The position numbers and the translations under genes were made by a program. Below the pieces are notes generated by a model. It saw only the letters and a program-made list of their open reading frames with translations, did not search any database and had not been told where the DNA came from. Below, in pieces: positions 8,151-17,695 of a stretch of DNA of 64,000 nucleotides. How positions within the stretch are numbered: position 1 is the first letter of the stretch; each line of letters begins with the position of its first letter. The stretch covers positions 4,526,001 through 4,590,000 of the forward strand of contig NC_019678.1 in the NCBI RefSeq assembly GCF_000316665.1, written 5' to 3'. This DNA is from Rivularia sp. PCC 7116 (lineage in GTDB: Bacteria; Cyanobacteriota; Cyanobacteriia; Cyanobacteriales; Nostocaceae).

Positions 8151-8951
8151 ATGCCTAGTGCAATTATTACAGGTGGCTCTCAAGGAATCGGTAAAGCAAC
8201 GGCGCTTTTATTTGCCCGTAAAGGATACGACTTGGTTTTAACAGCGCGATCGCTAGAAACTTTGGAAGCGACGGCAGCCGAAATTCGCGCAATTGGAACC
8301 AAAGTATTAGCTGTACCTTGTGATGTCAGCCAAGAAGCAGAAGTAAATAATTTAATACCCAAGGCTTTGGAATATTTCGGCAGCATTGATGTTTTAATCA
8401 ATAATGCCGGGGTTTGCATGACTGGCCCCATTGAAAATACTTCTTTGGATGATTGGCATAGAGTAATCGATGTAAATCTCTGGGGATATATTCATACAAT
8501 TCATGCACTTTTACCACATTTTTTAGTCCGCAGTGCTGGAACAATTGTAAATGTTGGTTCTATCGGTGGTAAATTACCGTTACCAGAAATGACTGTTTAC
8601 TGTACCAGCAAGTACGCAATTACGGGTTTAACGGAAACCTTGCGATTGGAATTAAAACCGAAAAATATTCATGTAAGTGCGGTACATCCGAGTGCTACCA
8701 ACAGCAACTTTATGGAAAGAGCGCAGTTTCGTGGAAGTAGCGAACAAGAAGCAGAAAAACGACGTAATTCCATGAGCAGTTTTTTAGAATCTCCAGCAGC
8801 GAGCAAACCAGAAGATGTTGCGAATGCTGTTTGGGATGCAGTCAAACATCAAAAAGACGAAGTAGTAGTTGGTAGTGGTTCGTTTATGTCAGCCGCTTAT
8901 AAATTTTTCCCCGGATTAATGCAGTTGGCGATGCAGACATCTAAACAGTGA
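8151..8951 (+). CDS. short-chain dehydrogenase/reductase
   Basis: A classical SDR oxidoreductase of 266 residues that uses NAD(P). The nucleotide-binding TGGSQGIG is at residues 7-14, NNAG at 84-87, and the catalytic residues are Ser137, Tyr150 and Lys154 (YCTSK). The arginine after the second strand (TARSLETL) favours NADPH; the substrate cannot be inferred. The last codons (AAA CAG TGA) run straight into an AACAGTGA-type heptamer array, so the stop codon lies inside the repeat and the C-terminus may have been set by repeat insertion. It diverges from the acetyltransferase at 7601-8092. Confidence 0.92.
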   Translation: MPSAIITGGSQGIGKATALLFARKGYDLVLTARSLETLEATAAEIRAIGTKVLAVPCDVSQEAEVNNLIPKALEYFGSIDVLINNAGVCMTGPIENTSLDDWHRVIDVNLWGYIHTIHALLPHFLVRSAGTIVNVGSIGGKLPLPEMTVYCTSKYAITGLTETLRLELKPKNIHVSAVHPSATNSNFMERAQFRGSSEQEAEKRRNSMSSFLESPAASKPEDVANAVWDAVKHQKDEVVVGSGSFMSAAYKFFPGLMQLAMQTSKQ

Positions 8952-8975
8952 ACAGTTAACAGTGAACAGTTAGCG
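8943..8975. repeat. STRR array overlapping the stop codon of the dehydrogenase
   Basis: Tandem AACAGTGA/AACAGTTA units beginning inside the last codons of the gene ending at 8951. The TGA stop is part of the repeat unit. Confidence 0.8.
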
Positions 8976-9650
8976 TTACTTTAACAATTCAGCAATCCGA
9001 ACGCGCGGGGTGTACGGCTCAGCTTATTCTAGAGGGACATACAGTTATCAATCAACAATAAGATTTTGAGACGAATGTATATTTAGTCCTCTTAAGAGGA
9101 CTTTTGCTATGAGCCGGGGAATTGCATTCCCCGGTAGATTGGTTGCTAAAGATTATTTGCTCTGATATTCTTACTCGCTTCCCACTTTTGCCCACGCCAC
9201 TTGCTACAACCGTCGTGTCCCTCGGCAACACAGTGGCTCCTCTTCCCCCTCTCATTCCGCTGCTCACTGTTTACTGATAACTGCCTTCAGACTGATGTAA
9301 ATCATCAATTCTTGAATAAATTTCAGACTATAGACATAAATAACTATATTGCCGTAAAAGTCAATATATTTTTACTAAAATAAATATATGTATCCTGATA
9401 CCCTATATTTTTAATTGCAAATTAAGGAAAATAAATATATTTCCAAGGTATATCTAGATGCTATTTAGGTATTTGTGTTTTACAGGGACACAAATAAAAA
9501 CTTTTTAGATTAATCTGATTGGTGCATCATACTTTCCTTTTTGTAACTGTATAAATTTATTCTTTAAAAGTTGATTGTTGACACAAAACCCTCTTGCTTT
9601 ATGTAAGTGATTGGGTAAATTTCGCTATGCCAACAAGATGGTAATATCCT
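8952..9650. other. gene-free spacer containing a paired-hairpin repeat
   Basis: About 700 bases with an STRR at its start and the paired hairpin at 9085-9134. The frames across it (for example 9052-9267 on the minus strand) show no protein-like pattern. From 9380 onward it is AT-rich and probably holds the promoter of the gene at 9651. Confidence 0.45.
9085..9134. repeat. paired-hairpin repeat, family A copy 1
   Basis: First hairpin AGTCCTCTTAAGAGGACT, linker TTTGCTATGAG, second hairpin with arms CCGGGGAA and TTCCCCGG. The same order of stem, CTATTAG-like linker and GC-rich stem occurs at 40655-40704 and, inverted, at 40516-40565. The arms differ between copies yet stay complementary. Confidence 0.75.
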
Positions 9651-10562
9651 ATGCAAGATAATATTACAACAAAGAAACCGGTTGAAAATAGAAAAATTAA
9701 TAAAGCTGAGGAAATTGCTTTTCTTGTTAGTAGAATTAGAAGCGGTATTTGGCTCTTTGGTATTCCATCTTGGCTGTTCGGGATTGGTGACAGGAGTTTT
9801 GCTGCATTTGCCGATGGTTATATATCTGTAATTGAAGTTATACAGTTATTTACAGCTTCTTTGTTTTTTGCAAGTTGGCTATTCTTAAGACCTGAAAATT
9901 CGCCCTTAAATGATGATGTCATAGCTTTACAAGGTAAATATTGCACTAATTATGCTTTAAAGTCGAATTTGAAGCAGAGATACATGATTAGTCAAGAATA
10001 TATATTACCTTTTCCTTATATCTGCCAAATTTATCATTTATTAAATTTAAAGCATTTAGAAAGCATTCACCACTTTAGTCTCAATAATTTGAAAGTTGTT
10101 AATGTTAGTGATTTTCAGCTTACAGAGAATGGTGGAGCCATCAAATTTCAAACTATTTTAGATTCTCCTTTTAATCCGCTACGCATTTGGAGACAGCCGA
10201 CTGTCGAAGTCGATTTAATTTTGCATAATCCTTACACTGTAGAATTAAGTATTCCCGTTTACAATCAAAAAAGAATAACTGTTATTTTTCATGCCGTTCC
10301 TTTGAATGAAAACGAACATTATTTCTTTATCGATATTTACAGCGATTTAGAATGGTTCAAACCATTTTTACAGTTGTTGCTACATTTTGCTTCTTGCTTA
10401 ACTTTGTTTGAAGATATACCTTATTTACGCAATTTATCTGAAAAGAACCGAGATAGTTTACTTAAATTAGGTAGAGCTTCCAACTGCAAAAGTATGTCGC
10501 TTTACAGAAGATTTGTTGAACTATACGGGACTAATTTGAATAGTTACCCGATGCTTAATTAA
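9651..10562 (+). CDS. hypothetical membrane-anchored protein, 303 aa
   Basis: I do not recognise this family. The N-terminal 30 residues are charged, followed by two hydrophobic segments (roughly residues 33-50, SGIWLFGIPSWLFGIGD, and 58-78, ISVIEVIQLFTASLFFASWLF) that could form a membrane hairpin. The remaining 220 residues look like a soluble beta-rich domain (VVNVSDFQLTENGGAIKFQTIL, VEVDLILHNPYTVELSIPVYNQKRITVIFHAVPL) ending in a helical tail. The ATG has no obvious Shine-Dalgarno. It stands alone, convergent with the ABC ATPase gene. Base composition is like the neighbours. Coding status is supported by length and coherent hydrophobicity; function is unknown. Confidence 0.7.
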   Translation: MQDNITTKKPVENRKINKAEEIAFLVSRIRSGIWLFGIPSWLFGIGDRSFAAFADGYISVIEVIQLFTASLFFASWLFLRPENSPLNDDVIALQGKYCTNYALKSNLKQRYMISQEYILPFPYICQIYHLLNLKHLESIHHFSLNNLKVVNVSDFQLTENGGAIKFQTILDSPFNPLRIWRQPTVEVDLILHNPYTVELSIPVYNQKRITVIFHAVPLNENEHYFFIDIYSDLEWFKPFLQLLLHFASCLTLFEDIPYLRNLSEKNRDSLLKLGRASNCKSMSLYRRFVELYGTNLNSYPMLN

Positions 10563-10569
10563 ATTAAGA

Positions 10570-10702
10570 GAATTGGGAATGGGGCATTGGTAATTGGTAA
10601 TTGGTGATTGGTAATTATTTCAAGATATATTCTGGGAGCAAGATGCTCCCACTATGTATGGTTTTACAATTCCTAACTCTTAATTCCTAACTCCTAACTT
10701 TA
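10570..10702. repeat. STRR arrays and hairpin between convergent genes
   Basis: Heptamer units of the GGTAATT type (10585-10617) are followed by a perfect hairpin, TGGGAGCA-aga-TGCTCCCA (10633-10651), and then by TCCTAAC-type heptamers (10671-10698) just past the stop of the ABC gene. The hairpin could terminate one or both convergent transcripts. Confidence 0.65.
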
Positions 10703-10703
10703 T

Positions 10704-12377
10704 TTAAGCTCTTGCTAACAATGGCGCGGCGGCTAGCAAAGTTTTCGTATAAGGATGTTGGGGGTTGGAGAAAATTGCTTGGGTTGCTCCGAGTTCGACG
10801 ATTTTACCACCGTTCATGACGGCGATTCTGTCGCACAAAAATCTGGCTAACCATAAATCATGGGTGATAAATAAATAAGTTAATTCAAATTCGTCTTTTA
10901 ATTCCAACATCAAATCTAAAACTTGCGACTGTACGCTGGCATCTAACATACTTACAGGCTCATCGCAAATTACTAATTTGGGACGGGTTATTAAAGCACG
11001 AGCGATCGCAACTCTTTGTTGTTGTCCCCCGGATAAGTCGGAAGGATAACGTTGGTAGTACATTTCTGATGGGTTTAACCCGACTTTGTCGAGCATCCAC
11101 AATACTTCCTCTTTTGCTGCTCCGGCATCGGCTAAGTTATGGATGATTAAGGGATCGGCTATATTCTGCCCTACTGTCATTGTAGGATTTAAACAAGCAT
11201 GGGGATCTTGAAATATCATCTGCATTTGTCGTCTTTGAGAACGTACTTGTTTGCGCGACAAACTGGTTAATTCTTTACCTAGAAATTCAACTTTACCCCC
11301 GGTAGGACGAATTAATTGCAAGATTGTCCGCGATAAGGTACTTTTTCCGCAACCGGATTCGCCAACTAATCCGAGAATTTCTCCTGAATACAATTCCAAG
11401 TTGATCCCATCTACTGCTTTGATGGTTTGTCCTTGCCCTTTAAATATTCTTTCTATAAAGTTTGGTTCAATAGTATAGTGCTGTTTTAATTCTTTGATTG
11501 CAAGTAAGGGCGTGACGTTGGATGATTTTTTGTTGAGACTGGTTGAGAATTCTGCGGCTGTATCTACATTTTCATCTGTAGAAAAAGTTTGAATGTGCAG
11601 TGCTGCTTGTAAAAGCGAACGAGTATATTCGTGCTGCGGATTTTGAAACACTTCCTTAGATAAACCAGTTTCTACCATCTTTCCCTGGAACATTACCCCA
11701 ATGCGATCGCAATATTCGGCAACCATTGCTAGGTCGTGGGATATTAGTAGCAATGCCATGTTTTCTTCAGCGCATAATCTGGTCAATTCTTGCAAAATTT
11801 GGGCGGAAACTGTGACATCTAGACTAGTTGTCGGTTCGTCAGCAACGATTAATTTCGGATTCAATAATAACGCTAAAGCGATTGCAACTCTTTGACGCAT
11901 TCCACCGCTAAATTCGTGGGGATATTGACTCCATCTTTCGGGGGGGATATTTACTTTTTTTAAGGTGGCAATGGCTTTTTCTTTTGCCTGCAAGCTAGAA
12001 AGTTGAGGGGAATGGGCTTTGAGAGTTTCAAGACAGTGGTTACCAATTGTCATTAGTGGATCTAACCGAGTCATGGGATCTTGAAAGATTAATGCTACTG
12101 CCTCTCCACGAAATTTACGCAGTTGTTCGGCAGTCATATCAAATACAGGTCGTCCTTGAAACATTACCTGCCCCTGAATACGTGTAGAGTCGGGTAGCAA
12201 TCGCATCGCTGCACGTCCTAATGTCGATTTACCACAACCGGATTCTCCAACCAGTCCCATTCTCTCTCCCGGTTGCAGAACAAAAGAGACATCATCAACT
12301 GCCCACTTTTCCTCTTCATTGCTGCTTGTAGGGTAACCCACGCGGAGGCTTTCAATCGACAATAAAACATCACTCAT
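10704..12377 (-). CDS. ABC transporter ATPase, duplicated nucleotide-binding domains (oligopeptide/nickel type)
   Basis: A 557-residue ATPase with two complete ABC domains in one chain, as in YejF or fused DppD-DppF. Each half has a Walker A (GESGCGKST), signature motif (FSGGMRQRV in the first, LSGGQQQRV in the second) and Walker B with catalytic Glu (LIVADEPTT, LVICDEPVS). The C-terminal tail of each half (NPQHEYTRSLLQAAL, NPQHPYTKTLLAAAP) is the oligopeptide/dipeptide ATPase hallmark. It powers import of peptides, nickel or similar solutes together with membrane subunits that are not in this window, so the gene is an orphan here. The gene is followed by repeats and has a 574-base upstream gap. 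Confidence 0.92.
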   Translation of the reverse strand: MSDVLLSIESLRVGYPTSSNEEEKWAVDDVSFVLQPGERMGLVGESGCGKSTLGRAAMRLLPDSTRIQGQVMFQGRPVFDMTAEQLRKFRGEAVALIFQDPMTRLDPLMTIGNHCLETLKAHSPQLSSLQAKEKAIATLKKVNIPPERWSQYPHEFSGGMRQRVAIALALLLNPKLIVADEPTTSLDVTVSAQILQELTRLCAEENMALLLISHDLAMVAEYCDRIGVMFQGKMVETGLSKEVFQNPQHEYTRSLLQAALHIQTFSTDENVDTAAEFSTSLNKKSSNVTPLLAIKELKQHYTIEPNFIERIFKGQGQTIKAVDGINLELYSGEILGLVGESGCGKSTLSRTILQLIRPTGGKVEFLGKELTSLSRKQVRSQRRQMQMIFQDPHACLNPTMTVGQNIADPLIIHNLADAGAAKEEVLWMLDKVGLNPSEMYYQRYPSDLSGGQQQRVAIARALITRPKLVICDEPVSMLDASVQSQVLDLMLELKDEFELTYLFITHDLWLARFLCDRIAVMNGGKIVELGATQAIFSNPQHPYTKTLLAAAPLLARA

Positions 12378-12951
12378 AATTAGTTGCTAGTCCTGTTAGT
12401 CATAAGTCCCCGAAAGGCGCATTTTTACCGTTACGGATGAATATCCACATTCCCACAATGGTTGAGAATAATTAACTGCACGCTTAAATTTTTATACTTT
12501 AGCAGATTCGCTTTATAAACCTTGTTACCTATAGCATCCAAATCTACGAATTATTATTGGGTATTATCAATTACACGGGTCGGCATAAACCTTTATATTG
12601 CAATTGTTTTAATCGACAACCTATTTTTATTGCCAGACGCGAAAAAAAACAAAAAAATCGCGCTGTAACTAATCCTTTTAACCTAAATCGGCAGAAACAA
12701 CCGAACTACAACTAATTCATCAGACATAGTAGAAAATACTTCTATATGAGTATGACCTAGTTGCCAAAATATCGGAGAAAAATGTTAATATCAACTTTAA
12801 AGCTAAACACCACTCTACGAGTAGATGTGTTGAAAAAATATCAAGGCTAATACTAAGTTTTTACAAATTTTTTCTTTTCTAAAAAGGAAAAAATGGTGTA
12901 AGAATATACTATTAGTTGTTTTTAGTTAGTTAATATTTTCATTTTAATTAT
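12378..12951. other. gene-free spacer
   Basis: Some 570 bases upstream of the ABC gene and downstream of the PatD-like gene, both on the minus strand. I see no protein-like frame, no dispersed repeat and no strong hairpin. It probably contains the ABC promoter. Confidence 0.4.
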
Positions 12952-13308
12952 TCATTCGTCATCTGCTACTTTATCCATCTTAAGAATGGCATCGCAGTAT
13001 CCAATCAGGGTTGTTAAACGTTCTGTTAGAGCATCTATTCTTTCTTTGATAGTAGAAGCTTGTCGCGCTCCTTGAAAAAACATTATATCTATTTGTAATA
13101 GCCGTAACTGCTTGCTCATTTCAGTCTGATAGGACTGCTCTGTAGGATATTGAGTAGTCAAAGGTACAATATCGGCACGAAAGAAGCTTTGCAAAGATGC
13201 CAGCCGTTGGCGCAGTTCGGCAGCATTGGTTAGATTAGAAGAGATATCAGCTTGCAATTGGCGCAACAAGGTCTTAAATGCTCGATATTTCTGCTTATTA
13301 AGAGACAT
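12952..13308 (-). CDS. patD: probable heterocyst frequency control protein PatD
   Basis: A 118-residue, entirely helical soluble protein. The start MSLNKQKYRAFKTLLRQLQ, the middle SYQTEMSKQLRLLQIDIMFFQGARQASTIKERI and the tail LIGYCDAIL match what I remember of PatD, a small protein of Anabaena reported to be under NtcA control and to tune heterocyst frequency. I could not check this by alignment. If right, it implies a heterocyst-forming host. No clear GTA-N8-TAC NtcA site was found in the 141-base gap to the divergent relA/spoT gene. Alternatives are an uncharacterised coiled-coil protein of cyanobacteria. Confidence 0.6.
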   Translation of the reverse strand: MSLNKQKYRAFKTLLRQLQADISSNLTNAAELRQRLASLQSFFRADIVPLTTQYPTEQSYQTEMSKQLRLLQIDIMFFQGARQASTIKERIDALTERLTTLIGYCDAILKMDKVADDE

Positions 13309-13449
13309 AGCAATGTTTATTGAGATAGTATTAATGTCAAGAATTTTATCTCATACAATAATCTAATCTTTTAAAATTAATTTTTCCATAGCCAACTGCC
13401 TCAAATTTGATATTGAGGCTTTATTCGCCATTACTCTTTTTCAACAATT

Positions 13450-15867
13450 ATGATGCGGAACAATTATTCCATTAGAAAAACATTGCTAGCGGAGAAAAAT
13501 TCTTCTAAATTAGCAAAATTACCCCGTTCTTTAAAAGCAGCATCGCAAAAACAGCAATGTCGTTTGCGTCGTCCATCTTCTTTAGATATTAGCCCCGTTC
13601 TCTCAAATATGAACCCTACAGTTGTAGATTCGCAGATTAATATTCCTCTTCCGGAATGGTTGGAAGATTGTTTAAATTCAAAAGTAGATCGTAGCGATCC
13701 TCAAGCTGCGGATAAAGATTTAATTAGTCGTGCATTTAGATTTGCTTACCATCTTCATGAAGGACAGATGCGTAAATCTGGAGAACCATATATTTGTCAT
13801 CCTGTGGCTGTTGCCGGAATTCTCAGGGATTTAGGAGGCAGCTCTGTTATGATAGCAGCTGGGTTTTTACATGATGTAGTTGAAGATACAGAAATTACAA
13901 TTGAAGAAATTGAAGAACGGTTTGGTGAAGAGGTAAGACGCTTAGTTGAAGGGGTTACAAAGCTTTCTAAAATCAATTTTAAAAGTAAAACCGAAAGTCA
14001 AGCAGAAAACTTTCGCCGCATGTTTCTAGCTATGGCGCAGGATATTCGCGTCATTGTTGTAAAATTGGCAGACCGCTTGCATAATATGCGGACGTTAGAA
14101 GCCATGCCGGAACACAAACGCCGCGCTAAAGCTTTGGAAACTCGGGAAATTTTTGCTCCCTTAGCGAATCGTTTGGGTATTTGGCATGTCAAATGGGAAT
14201 TAGAAGATTTAGCGTTTAAGTATCTTGAAACCGATTCTTATCGGCAAATACAGCAGCTAGTCGCCGATAAACGAGCGGCGAGAGAAGAAAGATTGACCAA
14301 CGTCACCGAAACATTACGTTCTCGTTTGAAGAAAGCCGGAATTGAATGCGTTGATTTATCAGGTCGTCCCAAGCATCTTTATAGCATTTATCAAAAGATG
14401 CAGCGCCAAAATAAAGAATTTCACGAAATTTTCGATTTAGCAGCCCTAAGAATTATCGTTAAAACCAACGAAGAATGCTATCGCGCTTTAGCATTAGTCC
14501 ACGATTCTTTTCGTCCAATTCCTGGCAGATTTAAAGACTATATTGGGTTGCCAAAACCAAACCGTTACCAATCATTGCATACAGGTGTAATTGGACCTTG
14601 GGGTCGTCCGATGGAAGTACAAATCCGCACTTTAGAAATGCACCGTATCGCTGAGTACGGCATCGCAGCCCACTGGATCTATAAGGAAAGTGGTGGTTCT
14701 AGCAATACTCAATTGACCGCAGCAGATGAGAAATTTACCTGGTTGCGACAATTGCTAGAATGGCAAAACGACCTCAAGGACGCTCAAGAATATTTAGAAA
14801 GCATTAAAGATAATTTATTTGAAGACGATATTTATGTTTTTACACCAAAAGGCGATTTAGTTGCATTAAGCCCGAATTCGACCACAGTGGATTTCGCCTA
14901 TCGCATTCATACAGAAGTAGGCAACCATTGTGCCGGAGCCAAAGTGAATGGAAGGATGGTTCCACTTTCTACAAAGTTAGACAATGGCGATATTGTAGAC
15001 ATCATCACTCAGAAAAACAGTCATCCAAGTTTAGATTGGTTAAATTTTTCTGCTACTTCAGCAGCCAAAAATCGCATCAAGCAATGGTATAAACGTTCGC
15101 GTAGAGAAGAAAATATTGCCCGTGGTAAGGAATTATTAGAAAAAGAGTTAGGTAAATCTGGCTTTGAAAACGTTTTAAAATCCGAGCCGATGCAAACCGT
15201 AGCAGACAAATGTAACTATCATACCGTTGAAGACTTGCTTGCTGCTTTAGGTTACGGTGAAGTCACTTTGAACTTAGTGTTAAATAGATGGCGAGAAATA
15301 GTTAAAGAACAACAGCCTGTAGTCACAGACTTAGATGAAATTCTTTCTAATTTACCTACTTCCGCATCAAAAGCACTACGGGAAACAACTACCACACATC
15401 GTAATAGCGATTCTCCAATAGTTGGGGTGGAAGGGTTAATGTACTATATTGCAGGTTGCTGTACTCCCATTCCAGGAGAACCAATTATCGGTATAGTTAC
15501 CAGGGGTAGGGGAATTTCTATCCATCGCCAGGGATGTCAGAACCTGAAAAATACGGGTTGCGAGCGATTAGTTCCCGTTAGTTGGAACAACAGCGAGGAA
15601 AGTAAGCGTCATTCCCAGAGTTATAGCGTTAATGTCCAGATTGAAGCTTTAGATCGCGTTGGAGTTTTCAAAGATATTCTGTCACGCTTGAGCGACCAAG
15701 GAATCAACGTATCTCATGCAAATGTTAAAACCGCTATCAATCAACCAGCATTAATAGATTTAGGAATAGAAGTATCGGATAGAAAACAATTAGAACACGT
15801 TTTTACTCAAATCAAAAAAATGAGCGATATTCTGAATATTCGTCGTCAAGGGCAAGTTGAAGATTAA
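13450..15867 (+). CDS. bifunctional (p)ppGpp synthetase/hydrolase, RelA/SpoT family
   Basis: This enzyme makes and degrades the alarmone (p)ppGpp in response to starvation. Domains in order: HD hydrolase (HPVAVAGILRDLG, GFLHDVVEDTE, KLADRLHNMRTL), synthetase (SGRPKHLYSIYQKM, DLAALRIIV, YIGLPKPNRYQSLHT), TGS (IYVFTPKGDLVALSPNSTTVDFAYRIH), and a C-terminal ACT (VNVQIEALDRVGVFKDILSRLSDQGINV). The RFKD motif is the RxKD type of bifunctional enzymes, not the ExDD of RelA-only ones. The first 53 residues look unlike the family, so the ATG at 13609 (MNPTVVDSQINIPLPEWLEDCL) is a plausible true start, giving 752 residues. It diverges from the PatD-like gene. Confidence 0.95.
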   Translation: MMRNNYSIRKTLLAEKNSSKLAKLPRSLKAASQKQQCRLRRPSSLDISPVLSNMNPTVVDSQINIPLPEWLEDCLNSKVDRSDPQAADKDLISRAFRFAYHLHEGQMRKSGEPYICHPVAVAGILRDLGGSSVMIAAGFLHDVVEDTEITIEEIEERFGEEVRRLVEGVTKLSKINFKSKTESQAENFRRMFLAMAQDIRVIVVKLADRLHNMRTLEAMPEHKRRAKALETREIFAPLANRLGIWHVKWELEDLAFKYLETDSYRQIQQLVADKRAAREERLTNVTETLRSRLKKAGIECVDLSGRPKHLYSIYQKMQRQNKEFHEIFDLAALRIIVKTNEECYRALALVHDSFRPIPGRFKDYIGLPKPNRYQSLHTGVIGPWGRPMEVQIRTLEMHRIAEYGIAAHWIYKESGGSSNTQLTAADEKFTWLRQLLEWQNDLKDAQEYLESIKDNLFEDDIYVFTPKGDLVALSPNSTTVDFAYRIHTEVGNHCAGAKVNGRMVPLSTKLDNGDIVDIITQKNSHPSLDWLNFSATSAAKNRIKQWYKRSRREENIARGKELLEKELGKSGFENVLKSEPMQTVADKCNYHTVEDLLAALGYGEVTLNLVLNRWREIVKEQQPVVTDLDEILSNLPTSASKALRETTTTHRNSDSPIVGVEGLMYYIAGCCTPIPGEPIIGIVTRGRGISIHRQGCQNLKNTGCERLVPVSWNNSEESKRHSQSYSVNVQIEALDRVGVFKDILSRLSDQGINVSHANVKTAINQPALIDLGIEVSDRKQLEHVFTQIKKMSDILNIRRQGQVED

Positions 15868-15933
15868 GCTTATTGTCTCTATCTTGATAAGAAAAAAGGA
15901 TTTTAGATTCTGCATCCAAAATAATTTGTTGTA

Positions 15934-15962
15934 AAGACGGTTTACTTAAAAGCAACCGTCTT
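15934..15962 (+). terminator. hairpin downstream of relA/spoT
   Basis: Perfect nine-base arms AAGACGGTT and AACCGTCTT around an eleven-base loop, 66 bases past the stop. The following sequence has only a weak T content, so termination is probable but not certain. Confidence 0.55.
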
Positions 15963-16063
15963 ATTCCTATATGAATTAACAAAAATGCTGTAATCAAAAC
16001 TTATTGACGATTTACAAGTCTTGTATAAAATAGAGCATAAATACATTATGTTAGGAGCATTTA

Positions 16064-16786
16064 ATGAGTCGTTATAGCTTATTAATTAAAAGTCTTGCCA
16101 GTATTATTGTCGCTACACTTACTGTTTCATGTAACGCTCAAGTAGATAGAACAAGACAGCAGTCTCAAGTTAATGCACAGCAAACTCCACAGCCGAATCT
16201 TGTTTACGGCGATATGATTATTAAGAAAGAATCGGATTATTTAATGATTCCAGTTAGTATATTTCCTGATGCAAACCAGGGAGAGAAAAGCTGGACAAAT
16301 TTATCTAGCAGTTCTTATTCTCGTTCTTATAAAGACAGAAAAAATGTATATAATTTAATATTTTATTCTAAAAAAGACGCTTCGATTAATACTTTGCTAG
16401 ATAAGAAAGCTATTATTAAGTCATTTGATTTAATTGAAAAAAAAACAATTGGGCAACCACGCAAGAGATTTTGGCTGTATAGAATTATTGAACAAGATAC
16501 AAATAAAGATAATAAGTTAAATTATCAAGATGCAACTATTGGATACTTATCCGACTTATCAGGAAGAAACTTACAGCAAATTACCCCAAACAACACTCAG
16601 CTAAATGGTTGGAATGTAGTACAAAGTACTGGAGCAATATTCCTTGAGATAACCAAAGATACAAACAATGATCAAAGGTTTGATACTAAAAGTTATATGC
16701 GAGTAAATTTAGATAACCCCGGTATTGGCAAAGAAATTATTAGCAGTGACTTAGAAAATCAAATAAAATCATATATCGTTGAGTAG
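16064..16786 (+). CDS. hypothetical lipoprotein, 240 aa
   Basis: A lipoprotein signal peptide is visible: basic start MSRYSLLIKS, hydrophobic stretch LASIIVATL and lipobox TVSC at residues 20-23, so the mature protein is probably tethered to a membrane. The rest is a soluble domain with strand-rich segments (MIIKKESDYLMIPVSIFPD, FWLYRIIEQDTNKDNKLNYQDATIGYLSDL). The DTNKDNKLNYQDA and DTNNDQRFD segments resemble calcium-binding DxNxDxxxxxxD loops, which suggests but does not prove metal binding. AGGAG precedes the ATG. I do not recognise the family. It converges with the DMT permease gene. Confidence 0.7.
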   Translation: MSRYSLLIKSLASIIVATLTVSCNAQVDRTRQQSQVNAQQTPQPNLVYGDMIIKKESDYLMIPVSIFPDANQGEKSWTNLSSSSYSRSYKDRKNVYNLIFYSKKDASINTLLDKKAIIKSFDLIEKKTIGQPRKRFWLYRIIEQDTNKDNKLNYQDATIGYLSDLSGRNLQQITPNNTQLNGWNVVQSTGAIFLEITKDTNNDQRFDTKSYMRVNLDNPGIGKEIISSDLENQIKSYIVE

Positions 16787-16800
16787 CAAAAAGTTACCAA

Positions 16801-17670
16801 TTACTCGTTGACAGATACAGCTTTTTCTCGACTGCGAAGTGCTAAAAAACCAGCAGCAGTAATAAATATAGCCCCAACAAATGAATTAGCATCCCATAAT
16901 TCGTTCCAAAACAACCAACCAACTAAAGCACCAAATACAACTGAAGAATAAGAAAAAACTCCCACTTGCGAAGCCGGTGCCGATGCATAGCCGCGAGTAG
17001 TTAACAATTGAACTAAAGTACTGCAAATACCCACACTTATTAACAGCAACCATTCATTAGTTGTGGGAGTCTTCCAAGCCCAAGTTAAAGGTACAACTGA
17101 AACTAAGCTCGCAATTATTGCAAAATACAACACAGTACGTACAGCCGGTTCTGTCGCCGATAATTTACGTATAGTTACCATCGAAACCGAAGCAAAAGCA
17201 CTGCTAAATAAACCAACTAACATTACCCAATTGAAATCCGTACCAGGTTTTAATATTAGGAATACACCGCAAAAACCAACGGCGATCGCCAAACGAGCTA
17301 TAACTGAAATACTCTCTTTTAACCAGCTAAAAGCAACCAAAGGAATAAATATCGGAATAGTCGCTTTCAGCAGCATTGCATTCGCTAATTCAAGATTACC
17401 TAGCACGAAAAACAAAGAATACATAGCAGTAACACCACAGATTCCTCGCACTAAATGCAAATGCAATTTTTGTGTTTGTATAATAGCCGTACCTTCACGA
17501 GCAAATATCGGCATTAAACTTAATAAACCAAACACATTTCTGAAACAAACAATCATTTCGTTTGGTAAACCATCGGATGCTAACTTAATAATTGCTCCAT
17601 TTATAGTTAACATCAATTCCGCTGCAATAATAAATATCGCCCCACGGACAATACTTTGTTTATAACCCAT
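16801..17670 (-). CDS. EamA-type (drug/metabolite transporter superfamily) permease
   Basis: About ten transmembrane helices in two EamA repeats, 289 residues from the ATG at 17670. The frame continues upstream to a TTG at 17709, but the extra 13 residues lie in the GGTCAAA heptamer array, so I take the ATG. The first repeat begins SIVRGAIFIIAAELMLTINGAIIKLASDGLPNEMIVCFRNVFGLL, typical of the family where R-x-x-x-G follows helix 2; the second starts near WVMLVGLFSSAFASVSMVTIRKLS. Such permeases export amino acids, metabolites or purines; substrate unknown. It sits in the plasma membrane. Upstream and downstream genes are unrelated. Confidence 0.88.
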   Translation of the reverse strand: MGYKQSIVRGAIFIIAAELMLTINGAIIKLASDGLPNEMIVCFRNVFGLLSLMPIFAREGTAIIQTQKLHLHLVRGICGVTAMYSLFFVLGNLELANAMLLKATIPIFIPLVAFSWLKESISVIARLAIAVGFCGVFLILKPGTDFNWVMLVGLFSSAFASVSMVTIRKLSATEPAVRTVLYFAIIASLVSVVPLTWAWKTPTTNEWLLLISVGICSTLVQLLTTRGYASAPASQVGVFSYSSVVFGALVGWLFWNELWDANSFVGAIFITAAGFLALRSREKAVSVNE

Positions 17671-17695
17671 GAAATAATTAATAAAGGTTAAAGAA

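Noticed and set aside
13309-13449. NtcA site GTA-N8-TAC in the patD-relA/spoT promoter region
   Set aside because: A GTA at 13328 is not followed by TAC at the right distance, and no other match was found.
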